This document shows positions 62,807 through 64,000 of a stretch of 64,000 bases of DNA, one piece after another; position 1 is the stretch's first letter, and each line of letters starts with the position of its first letter. The notes under the pieces were generated by a model that worked only from the letters and a program-made list of their open reading frames with translations, ran no database searches and was not told the origin of the DNA. The translations under genes were made by a program, and so were the position numbers. Origin of the DNA: Rhodococcus marinonascens NBRC 14363 (lineage in GTDB: Bacteria; Actinomycetota; Actinomycetes; Mycobacteriales; Mycobacteriaceae). The stretch covers positions 20,612 to 84,611 of the forward strand of contig NZ_BCXB01000024.1 of the NCBI RefSeq assembly GCF_001894885.1, given 5' to 3'.

Positions 62807-63865
62807 CAGGGCCCCGGCAAAGTCGCATAAGCGCATGTCAGATGGTGCGCAGTAGGTCGACCGGCCGGTGTGGGTTTCGGCCGTGATGGCGTAACGCGGC
62901 GGCGATGTTCGTGTTGTCCTGCGTCCGCGTCGGGTGACGGTGCGGCGAACCTGCAATACCTGCGTGGCGTGCGGGAAGCCGAGTCCGGCCGCGACCTCGG
63001 TGGCCTTGATCGTGCGACGCTCCCGTCTCCCGTGACCACGCCTCGCACCCGAGGAAGAGACCGGAATGCTCGTCCACGGCAACGCCTTCAACCGGTTTCT
63101 CAGTGAGGGTTGGTTGTTCTTGACGGTGAACACGTAGTGCCCGCCACGGGCGACGATGTACTCGGCAGTGGCTCGCTGGCAGTGCAAGGCGTCGGCGGTG
63201 ACCACCGCATCGGTGAGATCGAGTGGGTCGAGCAGGTCGGTGAGCATCGGGATCTCGTTGGTCTTCGCCCCGACCTCGAGCTGACCGAGGACCACACCGC
63301 TGCTGTGGTCGAGTGCGGCCAGCAGATGCGTCAGGCACCCGGCCGCATCCCTCGCACCCCGCAACGTCTTGCCGTCGACCTCGATCACCCGGCGACCGTC
63401 GATCACACTGCTACGCAGCCACGCCCACGCGCCGATGAGCTGGTCCAACACGGTGGCGTCGACGCGGGCGAGGGTACGCCGGATCGTGAACTCACTCGGT
63501 GCCAGTCCGACCACACCCACACGTTCGAGTACTGCGGTCGGCGCATCGTGAACCCATTCGGCGATCGCGGTGAACGACCTGGCCCCGGCACACACGCCGG
63601 CCAAGGCGAGCGCCAGGATCACGGGAAACCGGTGCCGGATACCTCGGCGGGCTCGGGGATCAGGCACCCGTGTGAGCGTGTCGAGAATCCCGCTCGCGAA
63701 TGGGGTAGTGGGCATGGGAGAAGATGGGGCTGCGGGCACGGCTCGTTCCTGGTGGTGGTGATGGCGTAGGAACTTGAATCATCACCGAGGCGACCGCGCC
63801 CGCCACACCCCCTGCCGCAAACCCTCAGGTCAGGAACCTCTATCCACGACTTTGCCGGGGCCCTG
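62807..63865 (-). mobile_element. ISAs1-family insertion sequence, internally deleted
   Basis: A 1,059-bp element bounded by a perfect 19-bp terminal inverted repeat, CAGGGCCCCGGCAAAGTCG at 62807-62825 and its complement at 63847-63865. It carries one transposase gene on the minus strand. Typical ISAs1 elements are about 1.2-1.3 kb, and the shortfall matches the missing part of the transposase. No clear target-site duplication is seen in the adjoining bases. Confidence 0.85.
62838..63739 (-). pseudogene. ISAs1-family transposase with internal deletion and frameshift
   Basis: The N-terminal 280 residues match ISAs1 transposases: DTLTRVPDPRARRGIRHRFP, RRVIEVDGKTLRGARDAAG with the first catalytic Asp, and VVTADALHCQRATAEYIVARGG with the second. 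The domain that should carry the catalytic Glu (GHWxIExxLHxVRD) is absent. The normal C-terminal end NTNIAAALRHHGRNPHRPVD then LLRTI is found in another frame, ending at 62838. So about 80-90 codons are deleted across a frameshift and the uninterrupted frame continues out of phase to 62780. The protein cannot be catalytic. Confidence 0.85.
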
Positions 63866-64000
63866 GCCCTTGCCGCGAGGTCGACCAACTTGCTGTAGCT
63901 GAGCGCGAACCCCAGGGCTGTGTCGTACCACTCGGTCGATCAGATCGACCTTATTCACACCCGAAACAGCGGGTTCAAGTGAACTTGTCGATGAGAGTGC
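63866..64000. other. Window edge beyond the IS element
   Basis: No complete gene is visible. On the minus strand short frames run through this segment (for example GVNKVDLIDRVVRHSPGV and TALGFALSYSKLVDLAAR), but I cannot assign either. It could be the end of a gene interrupted by the IS or an unrelated neighbour cut by the window. Confidence 0.3.

Noticed and set aside
1..64000. CRISPR arrays, prophage or rRNA operons
   Set aside because: No repeat-spacer arrays, phage structural genes, integrases or rRNA-like segments were recognised; the direct repeats found are contiguous tandem units without spacers.

Overview
The window is chromosomal DNA of a GC-rich actinomycete with mycolic-acid-type gene content, most likely a Rhodococcus. 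Gene content and order follow the Mycobacterium tuberculosis Rv0465c-Rv0514 stretch closely: ramB, isocitrate lyase, fadB2, tetR/DUF445, XRE regulator/hbhA, deoC, DUF2993, murB, an LdtMt5-like transpeptidase, SDR, mshA, YbjN-like, gpmA, senX3-regX3, Rv0495c, ppx, Rv0497, Rv0498, proC, an excisionase-type HTH protein, bS22, epimerase, acyltransferase, HAD hydrolase, glutaredoxin-like, rex-like position, hemA-hemC-hemD-hemB. This comparison is from memory of the M. tuberculosis map, not from a search. Rhodococcus-type insertions interrupt the shared backbone. || Layout. 0-7.5 kb: carbon switch to acetate and fatty acids (ramB, aceA, fadB2), with a small inserted regulon of nitroreductase, TetR and methyltransferase under a 50-bp perfect palindrome. 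7.5-11 kb: a MetE-like protein that has lost three of its four zinc ligands, then a zinc alcohol dehydrogenase. 11-18 kb: stress and signalling genes (sigF with its anti-sigma factor, a GAF-ANTAR protein, a STAS protein), a GT4 glycosyltransferase, PPK2 and a Baeyer-Villiger-type monooxygenase. 18-26.6 kb: tetR, DUF445, XRE-hbhA and housekeeping enzymes. 26.7-31 kb: an orphan AbiEi-type regulator, a bacterial Ro60 (TROVE) gene whose leader encodes a Y-RNA-like transcript folding as a circularly permuted tRNA, a methyltransferase and two DUF2505 genes. 31-39 kb: cell wall and mycothiol (murB, L,D-transpeptidase, mshA) with a tocopherol-cyclase-like and a PIG-L gene inserted. 39-48 kb: acyl-CoA ligase, gpmA, senX3-regX3, polyphosphate and conserved genes. 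48-55 kb: MerR cassette, proC, HTH protein, bS22, lipid genes, HAD phosphatase. 55-61.2 kb: one tight Rex-controlled tetrapyrrole operon (rex-hemA-hemC, then hemD and hemB). 61.2-62.8 kb: three small membrane proteins. 62.8-63.9 kb: an internally deleted ISAs1-family element with intact terminal repeats. || How it works together. Central metabolism (glyoxylate shunt, beta-oxidation, phosphoglycerate mutase), redox sensing (Rex to heme, mycothiol) and the cell envelope (MurB, Ldt, HbhA, LmeA-like) dominate. Short stop/start overlaps (ATGA or GTGA) mark translationally coupled pairs: anti-sigma/sigF, mshA/ybjN-like, senX3/regX3, ppx/next gene, merR/thioesterase, rex/hemA/hemC. || The observations most worth following are the Ro60-associated permuted-tRNA RNA, the zinc-less MetE, and the palindrome-controlled nitroreductase-methyltransferase regulon.
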